DNA of 64,000 bases from contig CATNNA010000007.1 in the NCBI GenBank assembly GCA_950106755.1, positions 930,001-994,000 of the forward strand, given 5' to 3'. Under the pieces are notes generated by a model. That model did no database searches, was not told where the DNA came from, and was given only the letters and a program-made list of their open reading frames with translations. Origin of the DNA: Climacium dendroides. Taxonomy: Eukaryota; Streptophyta; Bryopsida; Hypnales; Climaciaceae. Positions 48,401 through 60,511 of this stretch are shown piece after piece (position 1 is the first letter of the stretch; each line of letters opens with the position of its first letter). A program made the translations under genes and the position numbers.

Positions 48401-51400
48401 AGATCGTGGACTTGTCTTGTACTTTGACGCCCCAACCTCAAATCTCATGCACATTGCACGTCGAAATATGCAAGCAAAGAAAATGTGCAAGTTGCCAATG
48501 CTCCAAGCCTTCCTTTTGCAATTGGAAAATGGTAATTCATGGAGAAAATGTGAAGGCAATGCGTGACCAATGCAACAAAATAGAATTGGGCTTGCCTTGC
48601 ACTTGGAGGGCCACAATCATTTCAATCCTCCTAGATGTTGCACGTAGGAATAGGAAAGCAAGAATACTTGGCAAATGCAAATGTTGCAAGATGTCATTTT
48701 CAAATGATTTGTAACAATTTATTTGATGGTCTAAATTGGAAGGGAATGTGTGAGAATTTCAAAAAGAGATCGTGGACTTGTCTTGTACTTTGACGCCCCA
48801 ACCTCAAATCTCATGCACATTGCACGTCGAAATATGCAAGCAAAGAAAATGTGCAAGTTGCCAATGCTCCAAGCCTTCCTTTTGCAATTGGAAAATGGTA
48901 ATTCATGGAGAAAATGTGAAGGCAATGCGTGACCAATGCAACAAAATAGAATTGGGCTTGCCTTGCACTTCGAGGGCCACAATCATTTCCGTCCTCATAG
49001 ACGTTGCACGATGGAAAAGGAAAGCAAGAATACTTGGCAAATGCAAATGTTGCAAGATGTCATTTTCAAATGATTTGTAACAATTTATTTGATGGTCTAA
49101 ATTGGAAGGGAATGTGTGAGAATTTCAAAAAGAGATCGTGGACTTGTCTTGTACTTTGACGCCCCAACCTCAAATCTCATGCACATTGCACGTCGAAATA
49201 TGCAAGCAAAGAAGTTGTGCAAGTTGCCAATGCTCCAAGCCTTCCTTTTGCAATTGGAAAATGGTAATTCATGGAGAAAATGTGAAGGCAATGCGTGACC
49301 AATGCAACAAAATAGAATTGGGCTTGCCTTGCACTTGGAGGGCCACAATCATATCAAACCTCATAGACAATGCACGATGGAAAAGGAAAGCAAGCATACT
49401 AAATGCAAATGTTGCAAGATGTCATTTTCAAATGATTTGTAACAATTTATTTGATGGTCTAAATTGGAAGGGAATGTGTGAGAATTTCAAAAAGAGATCG
49501 TGGACTTGTCTTGTACTTTGACGCCCCAACCTCAAATCTCATGCACATTGCACGTCGAAATATGCAAGCAAAGAAAATGTGCAAGTTGCCAATGCTCCAA
49601 GCCTTCCTTTTGCAATTGGAAAATGGTAATTCATGGAGAAAATGTGAAGGCAATGCGTGACCAATGCAACAAAATAGAATTGGGCTTGCCTTGCACTTCG
49701 AGGGCCACAATCATTTCCGTCCTCATAGACGTTGCACGATGGAAAAGGAAAGCAAGCATACTTGGCAAATGCAAATGTTGCAAGATGTCATTTTCAAATG
49801 ATTTGTAACAACTTATATGATGGTCTAAATTGGAAGGGAATGTGTGAGAATTTCAAAAAGAGATCGTGGACTTGTCTTGTACTTTGACGGCCCAACCTCA
49901 AATCTCATGCACATTGCACGTCGAAATATGCAAGCAAAGAAAATGTGCAAGTTGCCAATGCTCCAAGCCTTCCTTTTGCAATTGGAAAATGGTAATTCAT
50001 GGAGAAAATGTGAAGGCAATGCGTGACCAATGCAACAAAATAGAATTGGGCTTGCCTTGCACTTCGAGGGCCACAATCATTTCAATCCTCCTAGATGTTG
50101 CACGTAGGAATAGGAAAGCAAGAATACTTGGCAAATGCAAATGTTGCAAGATGTCATTTTCAAATGATTTGTAACAATTTATTTGATGGTCTAAATTGGA
50201 AGGGAATGTGTGAGAATTTCAAAAAGAGATCGTGGACTTGTCTTGTACTTTGACGCCCCAACCTCAAATCTCATGCACATTGCACGTCGAAATATGCAAG
50301 CAAAGAAAATGTGCAAGTTGCCAATGCTCCAAGCCTTCCTTTTGCAATTGGAAAATGGTAATTCATGGAGAAAATGTGAAGGCAATGCGTGACCAATGCA
50401 ACAAAATAGAATTGGGCTTGCCTTGCACTTCGAGGGCCACAATCATTTCAATCCTCCTAGATGTTGCACGTAGGAATAGGAAAGCAAGAATACTTGGCAA
50501 ATGCAAATGTTGCAAGATGTCATTTTCAAATCATTTGTAACAACTTATTTGATGGTCTAAATTGGAAGGGAATGTGTGAGAATTTCAAAAAGAGATCAAG
50601 GACTTGTCTTGTACTTTGACGCCCCAACCTCAAATCTCATGCACATTGCACATCGAAATATGCAAGCAAAGAAAATGTGCAAGTTGCCAATGCTCCAAGC
50701 CTTCCTTTTGCAATTGGAAAATGGTAATTCATGGAGAAAATGTGAAGGCAATGCGTGACCAATGCAACAAAATAGAATTGGGCTTGCCTTGCACTTAGAG
50801 GGCCACAATCATTTCAATCCTCATAGACGTTGCACGATGGAAAAGGAAAGCAAGCATACTTGGCAAATGCAAATGTTGCAAGATGTCATTTTCAAATGAT
50901 TTGTAACAATTTATATGATGGTCTAAATTGGAAGGGAATGTGTGAGAATTTCAAAAAGAGATCGTGGACTTGCCTTGTACTTTGACGCCCCAACCTCAAA
51001 TCTCATGCACATTGCACGTCGAAATATGCAAGCAAAGAAAATGTGCAAGTTGCCAATGCTCCAAGCCTTCCTTTTGCAATTGGAAAATGGTAATTCATGG
51101 AGAAAATGTGAAGGCAATGCGTGACCAATGCAACAAAATAGAATTGGGCTTGCCTTGCACTTCGAGGGCCACAATCATTTCCGTCCTCATAGACGTTGCA
51201 CGATGGAAAAGGAAAGCAAGAATACTTGGCAAATGCAAATGTTGCAAGATGTCATTTTCAAATGATTTGTAACAATTTATTTGATGGTCTAAATTGGAAG
51301 GGAATGTGTGAGAATTTCAAAAAGAGATCGTGGACTTGTCTTGTACTTTGACGCCCCAACCTCAAATCTCATGCACATTGCACGTCGAAATATGCAAGCA

Positions 51401-54400
51401 AAGAAGTTGTGCAAGTTGCCAATGCTCCAAGCCTTCCTTTTGCAATTGGAAAATGGTAATTCATGGAGAAAATGTGAAGGCAATGCGTGACCAATGCAAC
51501 AAAATAGAATTGGGCTTGCCTTGCACTTGGAGGGCCACAATCATTTCAATCCTCCTAGATGTTGCACGTAGGAATAGGAAAGCAAGAATACTTGGCAAAT
51601 GCAAATGTTGCAAGATGTCATTTTCAAATGATTTGTAACAATTTATTTGATGGTCTAAATTGGAAGGGAATGTGTGAGAATTTCAAAAAGAGATCGTGGA
51701 CTTGTCTTGTACTTTGACGCCCCAACCTCAAATCTCATGCACATTGCACGTCGAAATATGCAAGCAAAGAAAATGTGCAAGTTGCCAATGCTCCAAGCCT
51801 TCCTTTTGCAATTGGAAAATGGTAATTCATGGAGAAAATGTGAAGGCAATGCGTGACCAATGCAACAAAATAGAATTGGGCTTGCCTTGCACTTGGAGGG
51901 CCACAATCATTTCAATCCTCCTAGATGTTGCACGTAGGAATAGGAAAGCAAGAATACTTGGCAAATGCAAATGTTGCAAGATGTCATTTTCAAATCATTT
52001 GTAACAACTTATTTGATGGTCTAAATTGGAAGGGAATGTGTGAGAATTTCAAAAAGAGATCGTGGACTTGTCTTGTACTTTGACGCCCCAACCTCAAATC
52101 TCATGCACATTGCACGTCGAAATATGCAAGCAAAGAAAATGTGCAAGTTGCCAATGCTCCAAGCCTTCCTTTTGCAATTGGAAAATGGTAATTCATGGAG
52201 AAAATGTGAAGGCAATGCGTGACCAATGCAACAAAATAGAATTGGGCTTGCCTTGCACTTCGAGGGCCACAATCATTTCAATCCTCATAGACGTTGCACA
52301 TAGGAATAGGAAAGCAAGAATACTTGGCAAATGCAAATGTTGCAAGATGTCATTTTCAAATGATTTGTAACAACTTATTTGATGGTCTAAATTGGAAGGG
52401 AATGTGTGAGAATTTCAAAAAGAGATCAAGGACTTGTCTTGTACTTTGACGCCCCAACCTCAAATCTCATGCACATTGCACATCGAAATATGCAAGCAAA
52501 GAAAATGTGCAAGTTGCCAATGCTCCAAGCCTTCCTTTTGCAATTGGAAAATGGTAATTCATGGAGAAAATGTGAAGGCAATGCGTGACCAATGCAACAA
52601 AATAGAATTGGGCTTGCCTTGCACTTAGAGGGCCACAATCATTTCCGTCCTCATAGACGTTGCACGATGGAAAAGGAAAGCAAGCATACTAAATGCAAAT
52701 GTTGCAAGATGTCATTTTCAAATGATTTGTAACAATTTATTTGATGGTCTAAATTGGAAGGGAATGTGTGAGAATTTCAAAAAGAGATCGTGGACTTGTC
52801 TTGTACTTTGACGCCCCAACCTCAAATCTCATGCACATTGCACGTCGAAATATGCAAGCAAAGAAGTTGTGCAAGTTGCCAATGCTCCAAGCCTTCCTTT
52901 TGCAATTGGAAAATGGTAATTCATGGAGAAAATGTGAAGGCAATGCGTGACCAATGCAACAAAATAGAATTGGGCTTGCCTTGCACTTGGAGGGCCACAA
53001 TCATATCAAACCTCATAGACAATGCACGATGGAAAAGGAAAGCAAGCATACTAAATGCAAATGTTGCAAGATGTCATTTTCAAATGATTTGTAACAATTT
53101 ATTTGATGGTCTAAATTGGAAGGGAATGTGTGAGAATTTCAAAAAGAGATCGTGGACTTGTCTTGTACTTTGACGCCCCAACCTCAAATCTCATGCACAT
53201 TGCACGTCGAAATATGCAAGCAAAGAAAATGTGCAAGTTGCCAATGCTCCAAGCCTTCCTTTTGCAATTGGAAAATGGTAATTCATGGAGAAAATGTGAA
53301 GGCAATGCGTGACCAATGCAACAAAATAGAATTGGGCTTGCCTTGCACTTGGAGGGCCACAATCATTTCAATCCTCCTAGATGTTGCACGTAGGAATAGG
53401 AAAGCAAGAATACTTGGCAAATGCAAATGTTGCAAGATGTCATTTTCAAATGATTTGTAACAATTTATTTGATGGTCTAAATTGGAAGGGAATGTGTGAG
53501 AATTTCAAAAAGAGATCGTGGACTTGTCTTGTACTTTGACGCCCCAACCTCAAATCTCATGCACATTGCACGTCGAAATATGCAAGCAAAGAAAATGTGC
53601 AAGTTGCCAATGCTCCAAGCCTTCCTTTTGCAATTGGAAAATGGTAATTCATGGAGAAAATGTGAAGGCAATGCGTGACCAATGCAACAAAATAGAATTG
53701 GGCTTGCCTTGCACTTCGAGGGCCACAATCATTTCCGTCCTCATAGACGTTGCACGATGGAAAAGGAAAGCAAGAATACTTGGCAAATGCAAATGTTGCA
53801 AGATGTCATTTTCAAATGATTTGTAACAATTTATTTGATGGTCTAAATTGGAAGGGAATGTGTGAGAATTTCAAAAAGAGATCGTGGACTTGTCTTGTAC
53901 TTTGACGCCCCAACCTCAAATCTCATGCACATTGCACGTCGAAATATGCAAGCAAAGAAAATGTGCAAGTTGCCAATGCTCCAAGCCTTCCTTTTGCAAT
54001 TGGAAAATGGTAATTCATGGAGAAAATGTGAAGGCAATGCGTGACCAATGCAACAAAATAGAATTGGGCTTGCCTTGCACTTGGAGGGCCACAATCATAT
54101 CAAACCTCATAGACAATGCACGATGGAAAAGGAAAGCAAGCATACTAAATGCAAATGTTGCAAGATGTCATTTTCAAATGATTTGTAACAATTTATTTGA
54201 TGGTCTAAATTGGAAGGGAATGTGTGAGAATTTCAAAAAGAGATCGTGGACTTGTCTTGTACTTTGACGCCCCAACCTCAAATCTCATGCACATTGCACG
54301 TCGAAATATGCAAGCAAAGAAAATGTGCAAGTTGCCAATGCTCCAAGCCTTCCTTTTGCAATTGGAAAATGGTAATTCATGGAGAAAATGTGAAGGCAAT

Positions 54401-55230
54401 GCGTGACCAATGCAACAAAATAGAATTGGGCTTGCCTTGCACTTGGAGGGCCACAATCATTTCAAACCTCATAGACAATGCACGATGGAAAAGGAAAGCA
54501 AGCATACTAAATGCAAATGTTGCAAGATGTCATTTTCAAATGATTTGTAACAATTTATTTGATGGTCTAAATTGGAAGGGAATGTGTGAGAATTTCAAAA
54601 AGAGATCGTGGACTTGTCTTGTACTTTGACGCCCCAACCTCAAATCTCATGCACATTGCACGTCGAAATATGCAAGCAAAGAAGTTGTGCAAGTTGCCAA
54701 TGCTCCAAGCCTTCCTTTTGCAATTGGAAAATGGTAATTCATGGAGAAAATGTGAAGGCAATGCGTGACCAATGCAACAAAATAGAATTGGGCTTGCCTT
54801 GCACTTGGAGGGCCACAATCATATCAAACCTCATAGACAATGCACGATGGAAAAGGAAAGCAAGCATACTAAATGCAAATGTTGCAAGATGTCATTTTCA
54901 AATCATTTGTAACAATTTATTTGATGGTCTAAATTGGAAGGGAATGTGTGAGAATTTCAAAAAGAGATCGTGGACTTGTCTTGTACTTTGACGCCCCAAC
55001 CTCAAATCTCATGCACATTGCACGTCGAAATATGCAAGCAAAGAAAATGTGCAAGTTGCCAATGCTCCAAGCCATCCTTTTGCAATTGGAAAATGGTAAT
55101 TCATGGAGAAAATGTGAAGGCAATGCGTGACCAATGCAACAAAATAGAATTGGGCTTGCCTTGCACTTAGAGGGCCACAGTCATTTCAATCCTCATGGAC
55201 GTTGCACGATGGAAAAGGAAAGCAAGAATA
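42461..55230 (+). repeat. Region holding all ten 362-bp units (4-bp deletion)
   Basis: CATACTTGGCAAATG is shortened to CATACTAAATG, losing TGGC, at units starting 42461, 43921, 44649, 46475, 49399, 52689, 53051, 54145, 54507 and 54869. In nine of the ten the preceding unit end has GACAATGCACG; the exception is the unit before 52689. All ten also have the C of AAGCATAC. The deletion removes one arm of the possible hairpin at the unit start. It shifts reading frame, which produces the 127-codon open frames seen here. Confidence 0.92.
52323..52688 (+). repeat. Recombinant unit that uncouples the GACAATG marker from the deletion
   Basis: This GATCAAGG/CACATCG unit ends with TTAGAGG, TTCCGTCC and GACGTTGCACG, yet joins the deleted form CATACTAAATG at 52689. 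The exchange therefore fell within about 20-30 bp, between the GACGTTG site near 52660 and the deletion at 52690. Confidence 0.75.
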
Positions 55231-56694
55231 CTTGGCAAATGCAAATGTTGCAAGATGTCATTTTCAAATGATTTGTAACAATTTATTTGATGGTCTAAAT
55301 TAGAAGGGAATGTGTGAGAATTTCAAAAAGAGATCGTCGACTTGTCTTGTACTTTGACGCCCCAACCTCAAATCTCATGCACATTGCACGTCGAAATATG
55401 CAAGCAAAGAAAATGTTCAAGTTGCCAATGCTCCAAGCCTTCCTTTTGCAATTGGAAAATGGTAATTCATGGAGAAAATGTGAAGGCAATGCGTGACCAA
55501 TGCAACAAAATAGAATTGGGCTTGCCTTGCACTTGGAGGGCCACAATCATATCAAACCTCCTAGATGTTGCACGTAGGAATAGGAAAGCAAGAATACTTG
55601 GCAAATGCAAATGTTGCAAGATGTCATTTTCAAATGATTTGTAACAATTTATTTGATGGTCTAAATTGGAAGGGAATGTGTGAGAATTTCAAAAAGAGAT
55701 CGTGGACTTGTCTTGTACTTTGACGCCCCAACCTCAAATCTCATGCACATTGCACGTCGAAATATGCAAGCAAAGAAAATGTGCAAGTTGTCAATGCTCC
55801 AAGCCTTCCTTTTGCAATTGGAAAATGGTAATTCATGGAGAAAATGTGAAGGCAATGCGTGACCAATGCAACAAAATAGAATTGGGCTTGCCTTGCACTT
55901 AGAGGGCCACAATCATTTCAATCCTCATAGACGTTGCACGATGGAAAAGGAAAGCAAGAATACTTGGCAAATGCAAATGTTGCAAGATGTCATTTTCAAA
56001 TGATTTGTAACAACTTATTTGATGGTCTAAATTGGAAGGGAATGTGTGAGAATTTCAAAAAGAGATCGTGGACTTGTCTTGTACTTTGACGCCACAACCT
56101 CAAATCACATGCACATTGCACGTCGAAATATGCAAGCAAAGAAAATGTGCAAGTTGCCAATGCTCCAAGCCTTCCTTTTGCAATTGGAAAATGGTAATTC
56201 ATGGAGAAAATGTGAAGGCAATGCGTGACCAATGCAACAAAATAGAATTGGGCTTGCCTTGCACTTCGAGGGCCACAATCATTTCAATCCTCATAGACGT
56301 TGCACGATGGAAAAGGAAAGCAAGAATACTTGGCAAATGCAAATGTTGCAAGATGTCATTTTCAAATGATTTGTAACAACTTATTTGATGGTCTAAATTG
56401 GAAGGGAATGTGTGAGAATTTCAAAAAGAGATCGTGGACTTGTCTTGTACTTTGACGCCACAACCTCAAATCTCATGCACATTGCACGTCGAAATATGCA
56501 AGCAAAGAAGATGTGCAAGTTGCCAATGCTCCATGCCTTCCTTTTACAATTGGAAAATGGTAATTCATGGAGAAAATGTGAAGGCAATGCGTGACCAATG
56601 CAACAAAATAGAATTGGGCTTGCCTTGCACTTAGAGGGCCACAATCATTTCAATCCTCATAGACGTTGCACGATGGAAAAGGAAAGCAAGAATA

Positions 56695-57059
56695 CTTGGC
56701 AAATGCAAATGTTGCAAGATGTCATTTTCAAATCATTTGTAACAACTTATTTGATGGTCTAAATTGGAGGGAATGTGTGAGAATTTCAAAAAGAGATCGT
56801 GGACTTGTCTTGTACTTTGACGCCACAACCTCAAATCACATGCACATTGCACGTTGAAATATGCAAGCAAAGAAAATGTGCAAGTTGCCAATGCTCCAAG
56901 CCTTCCTTTTGCAATTGGAAAATGGTAATTCATGGAGAAAATGTGAAGGCAATGCGTGACCAATGCAACAAAATAGAATTGGGCTTGCCTTGCACTTAGA
57001 GGGCCACAATCATATCAAACCTCCTAGATGTTGCACGTAGGAATAGGAAAGCAAGAATA
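56695..57059 (+). repeat. 365-bp unit with a 1-bp deletion
   Basis: GGAGGGAATG at about 56766-56775 is one G shorter than GGAGGGGAATG elsewhere. The same unit has CACGTTG in place of CACGTCG (56850-56856) and AAATCACATG. It is the only 365-bp unit in the window, so it could also be an uncorrected homopolymer error. Confidence 0.8.
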
Positions 57060-57247
57060 CTTGGCAAATGCAAATGTTGCAAGATGTCATTTTCAAATGA
57101 TTTGTAACAATTTATTTGATGGTCTAAATTGGAAGGGAATGTGTGAGAATTTCAAAAAGAGATCGTGGACTTGTCTTGTACTTTGACGCCCCAACCTCAA
57201 ATCTCATGCACATTGCACGTCGAAATATGCAAGCAAAGAAGATGTGC

Positions 57248-59018
57248 AAGTTGCCAATGCTCCAAGCCTTCCTTTTGCAATTGGAAAATGGTAATTCATG
57301 GAGAAAATGTGAAGGCAATGCGTGACCAATGCAACAAAATAGAATTGGGCTTGCCTTGCACTTAGAGGGCCACAATCATTTCAATCCTCATAGACGTTGC
57401 ACGATGGAAAAGGAAAGCAAGAATACTTGGCAAATGCAAATGTTGCAAGATGTCATTTTCAAATGATTTGTAACAACTTATTTGATGGTCTAAATTGGAA
57501 GGGAATGTGTGAGAATTTCAAAAAGAGATCGTGGACTTGTCTTGTACTTTGACGCCACAACCTCAAATCACATGCACATTGCACGTCGAAATATGCAGGC
57601 AAAGAAAATGTGCAAGTTGCCAATGCTCCAAGCCTTCCTTTTGCAATTGGAAAATGGTAATTCATGGAGAAAATGTGAAGGCAATGCGTGACCAATGCAA
57701 CAAAATAGAATTGGGCTTGCCTTGCACTTAGAGGGCCACAATCATTTCAATCCTCATCGACGTTGCACGATGGAAAAGGAATGCAAGAATACTTGGCAAA
57801 TGCAAATGTTGCAAGATGTCATTTTCAAATCATTTGTAACAACTTATTTGATGGTCTAAATTGGAAGGGAATGTGTGAGAATTTCAAAAAGAGATCGTGG
57901 ACTTGTCTTGTACTTTGACGCCCCAACCTCAAATCTCATGCACATTGCATGTCGAAATATGCAAGCAAAGAAGATGTGTAAGTTGCCAATGCTCCAAGCC
58001 TTCCTTTTGCAATTGGAAAATGGTAATTCATGGAGAAAATGTGAAGGCAATGCGTGACCAATGCAACAAAATAGAATTGGGCTTGCCTTGCACTTAGAGG
58101 GCCACAATCATTTCAATCCTCATAGACGTTGCACGATGGAAAAGGAAAGCAAGAATACTTGGCAAATGCAAATGTTGCAAGATGTCATTTTCAAATGATT
58201 TGTAACAACTTATTTGATGGTCTAAATTGGAAGGGAATGTGTGAGAATTTCAAAAAGAGATCGTGGACTTGTCTTGTACTTTGACGCCACAACCTCAAAT
58301 CACATGCACATTGCACGTCGAAATATGCAGGCAAAGAAAATGTGCAAGTTGCCAATGCTCCAAGCCTTCCTTTTGCAATTGGAAAATGGTAATTCATGGA
58401 GAAAATGTGAAGGCAATGCGTGACCAATGCAACAAAATAGAATTGGGCTTGCCTTGCACTTAGAGGGCCACAATCATTTCAATCCTCATCGACGTTGCAC
58501 GATGGAAAAGGAATGCAAGAATACTTGGCAAATGCAAATGTTGCAAGATGTCATTTTCAAATCATTTGTAACAACTTATTTGATGGTCTAAATTGGAAGG
58601 GAATGTGTGAGAATTTCAAAAAGAGATCGTGGACTTGTCTTGTACTTTGACGCCCCAACCTCAAATCTCATGCACATTGCATGTCGAAATATGCAAGCAA
58701 AGAAGATGTGTAAGTTGCCAATGCTCCAAGCCTTCCTTTTGCAATTGGAAAATGGTAATTCATGGAGAAAATGTGAAGGCAATGCGTGACCAATGCAACA
58801 AAATAGAATTGGGCTTGCCTTGCACTTAGAGGGCCACAATCATTTCAATCCTCATAGACGTTGCACGATGGAAAAGGAAAGCAAGAATACTTGGCAAATG
58901 CAAATGTTGCAAGATGTCATTTTCAAATGATTTGTAACAACTTATTTGATGGTCTAAATTGGAAGGGAATGTGTGAGAATTTCAAAAAGAGATCGTGGAC
59001 TTGTCTTGTACTTTGACG
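57248..59018 (+). repeat. Overlapping two-unit (732-bp) tandem duplication in zone VII
   Basis: Positions 57248-58286 match 57980-59018. The pair is a GCAGGCAAAG unit with AAATCACATG, CTCATCGACG and AAAGGAATGC, followed by a GCATGTCG unit with GAAGATGTGTAAG. Five rare markers in fixed arrangement make the duplication clear. Confidence 0.85.
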
Positions 59019-60511
59019 CCCCAACCTCAAATCTCATGCACATTGCACGTCAAAATATGCAAGCAAAGAAAATGTGCAAGTTGCCAATGCTCCAAGCCTT
59101 CCTTTTGCAATTGGAAAATGGTAATTCATGGAGAAAATGTGAAGGCAATGCGTGACCAATGCAACAAAATAGAATTGGGCTTGCCTTGCACTTGGAGGGC
59201 CACAATCATATCAAACCTCCTAGATGTTGCACGTAGGAATAGGAAAGCAAGAATACTTGGCAAATGCAAATGTTGCAAGATGTCATTTTCAAATCATTTG
59301 TAACAATTTATTTGATGGTCTAAATTGGAAGGGAATGTGTGAGAATTTCAAAAAGAAATCGTCGACTTGTCTTGTACTTTGACGCCACAACCTCAAATCT
59401 CATGCACATTGCACGTCGAAATATGCAAGCAAAGAAAATGTGCAAGTTGCCAATGCTCCAAGCCTTCCTTTTGCAATTGGAAAATGGTAATTCATGGAGA
59501 AAATGTGAAGGCAATGCGTGACCAATGCAACAAAATAGAATTGGGCTTGCCTTGCACTTGGAGGGCCACAATCATATCAAACCTCCTAGATGTTGCACGT
59601 AGGAATAGGAAAGCAAGAATACTTGACAAATGCAAATGTTGCAAGATGTCATTTTCAAATGATTTGTAACAACTTATTTGATGGTCTAAATTGGAAGGGA
59701 ATATGTGAGAATTTCAAAAAGAGATCGTGGACTTGTCTTGTACTTTGACGCCCCAACCTCAAATCTCATGCACATTGCATGTCGAAATATGCAAGCAAAG
59801 AAGATGTGCAAGTTGCCAATGCTCCAAGCCTTCCTTTTGCAATTGGAAAATGGTAATTCATGGAGAAAATGTGAAGGCAATGCGTGACCAATGCAACAAA
59901 ATAGAATTGGGCTTGCCTTGCACTTGGAGGGCCACAATCATATCAAACCTCCTAGATGTTGCACGTAGGAATAGGAAAGCAAGAATACTTGGCAAATGCA
60001 AATGTTGCAAGATGTCATTTTCAAATGATTTGTAACAACTTATTTGATGGTCTAAATTGGAAGGGAATGTGTGAGAATTTCAAAAAGAGATCGTGGACTT
60101 GTCTTGTACTTTGACGCCACAACCTCAAATCTCATGCACATTGCACGTCGAAATATGCAAGCAAAGAAGATGTGTAAGTTGCCAATGCTCCAAGCCTTCC
60201 TTTTGCAATTGGAAAATGGTAATTCATGGAGAAAATGTGAAGGCAATGCGTGACCAATGCAACAAAATAGAATTGGGCTTGCCTTGCACTTCGAGGGCCA
60301 CAATCATTTCAATCCTCATAGACGTTGCACGATGGAAAAGGAAAGCAAGAATACTTGGCAAATGCAAATGTTGCAAGATGTCATTTTCAAATGATTTGTA
60401 ACAACTTATTTGATGGTCTAAATTGGAAGGGAATGTGTGAGAATTTCAAAAAGAGATCGTGGACTTGTCTTGTACTTTGACGCCCCAACCTCAAATCTCA
60501 TGCACATTGCA

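Larger units (their letters stand above)
38801..55230 (+). repeat. Zone VI: 45 units, with TTCGAGG types and 4-bp-deleted units
   Basis: Marker types are TTCGAGGGCC at position 304 (many units from 40200 on), GAAGTTGTGC (units starting 40265, 43555, 44283, 46109, 49033, 51225, 52689, 54507), an A8 run GCAAAAAAAATG (39533, 42461, 42823, 43921, 44649, 47203), GATCAAGG (near 42558, 45478, 46938, 48036, 50594, 52424) and CACATCG. GACAATGCACG is followed by a 4-bp deletion in nine places. The types recur in the order CTCCTAGATG unit, TTCGAGG unit, GATCAAGG unit, TTCCGTCC unit, GAAGTTG unit, but with frequent skips, so this is a degraded five-unit module. Confidence 0.88.
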
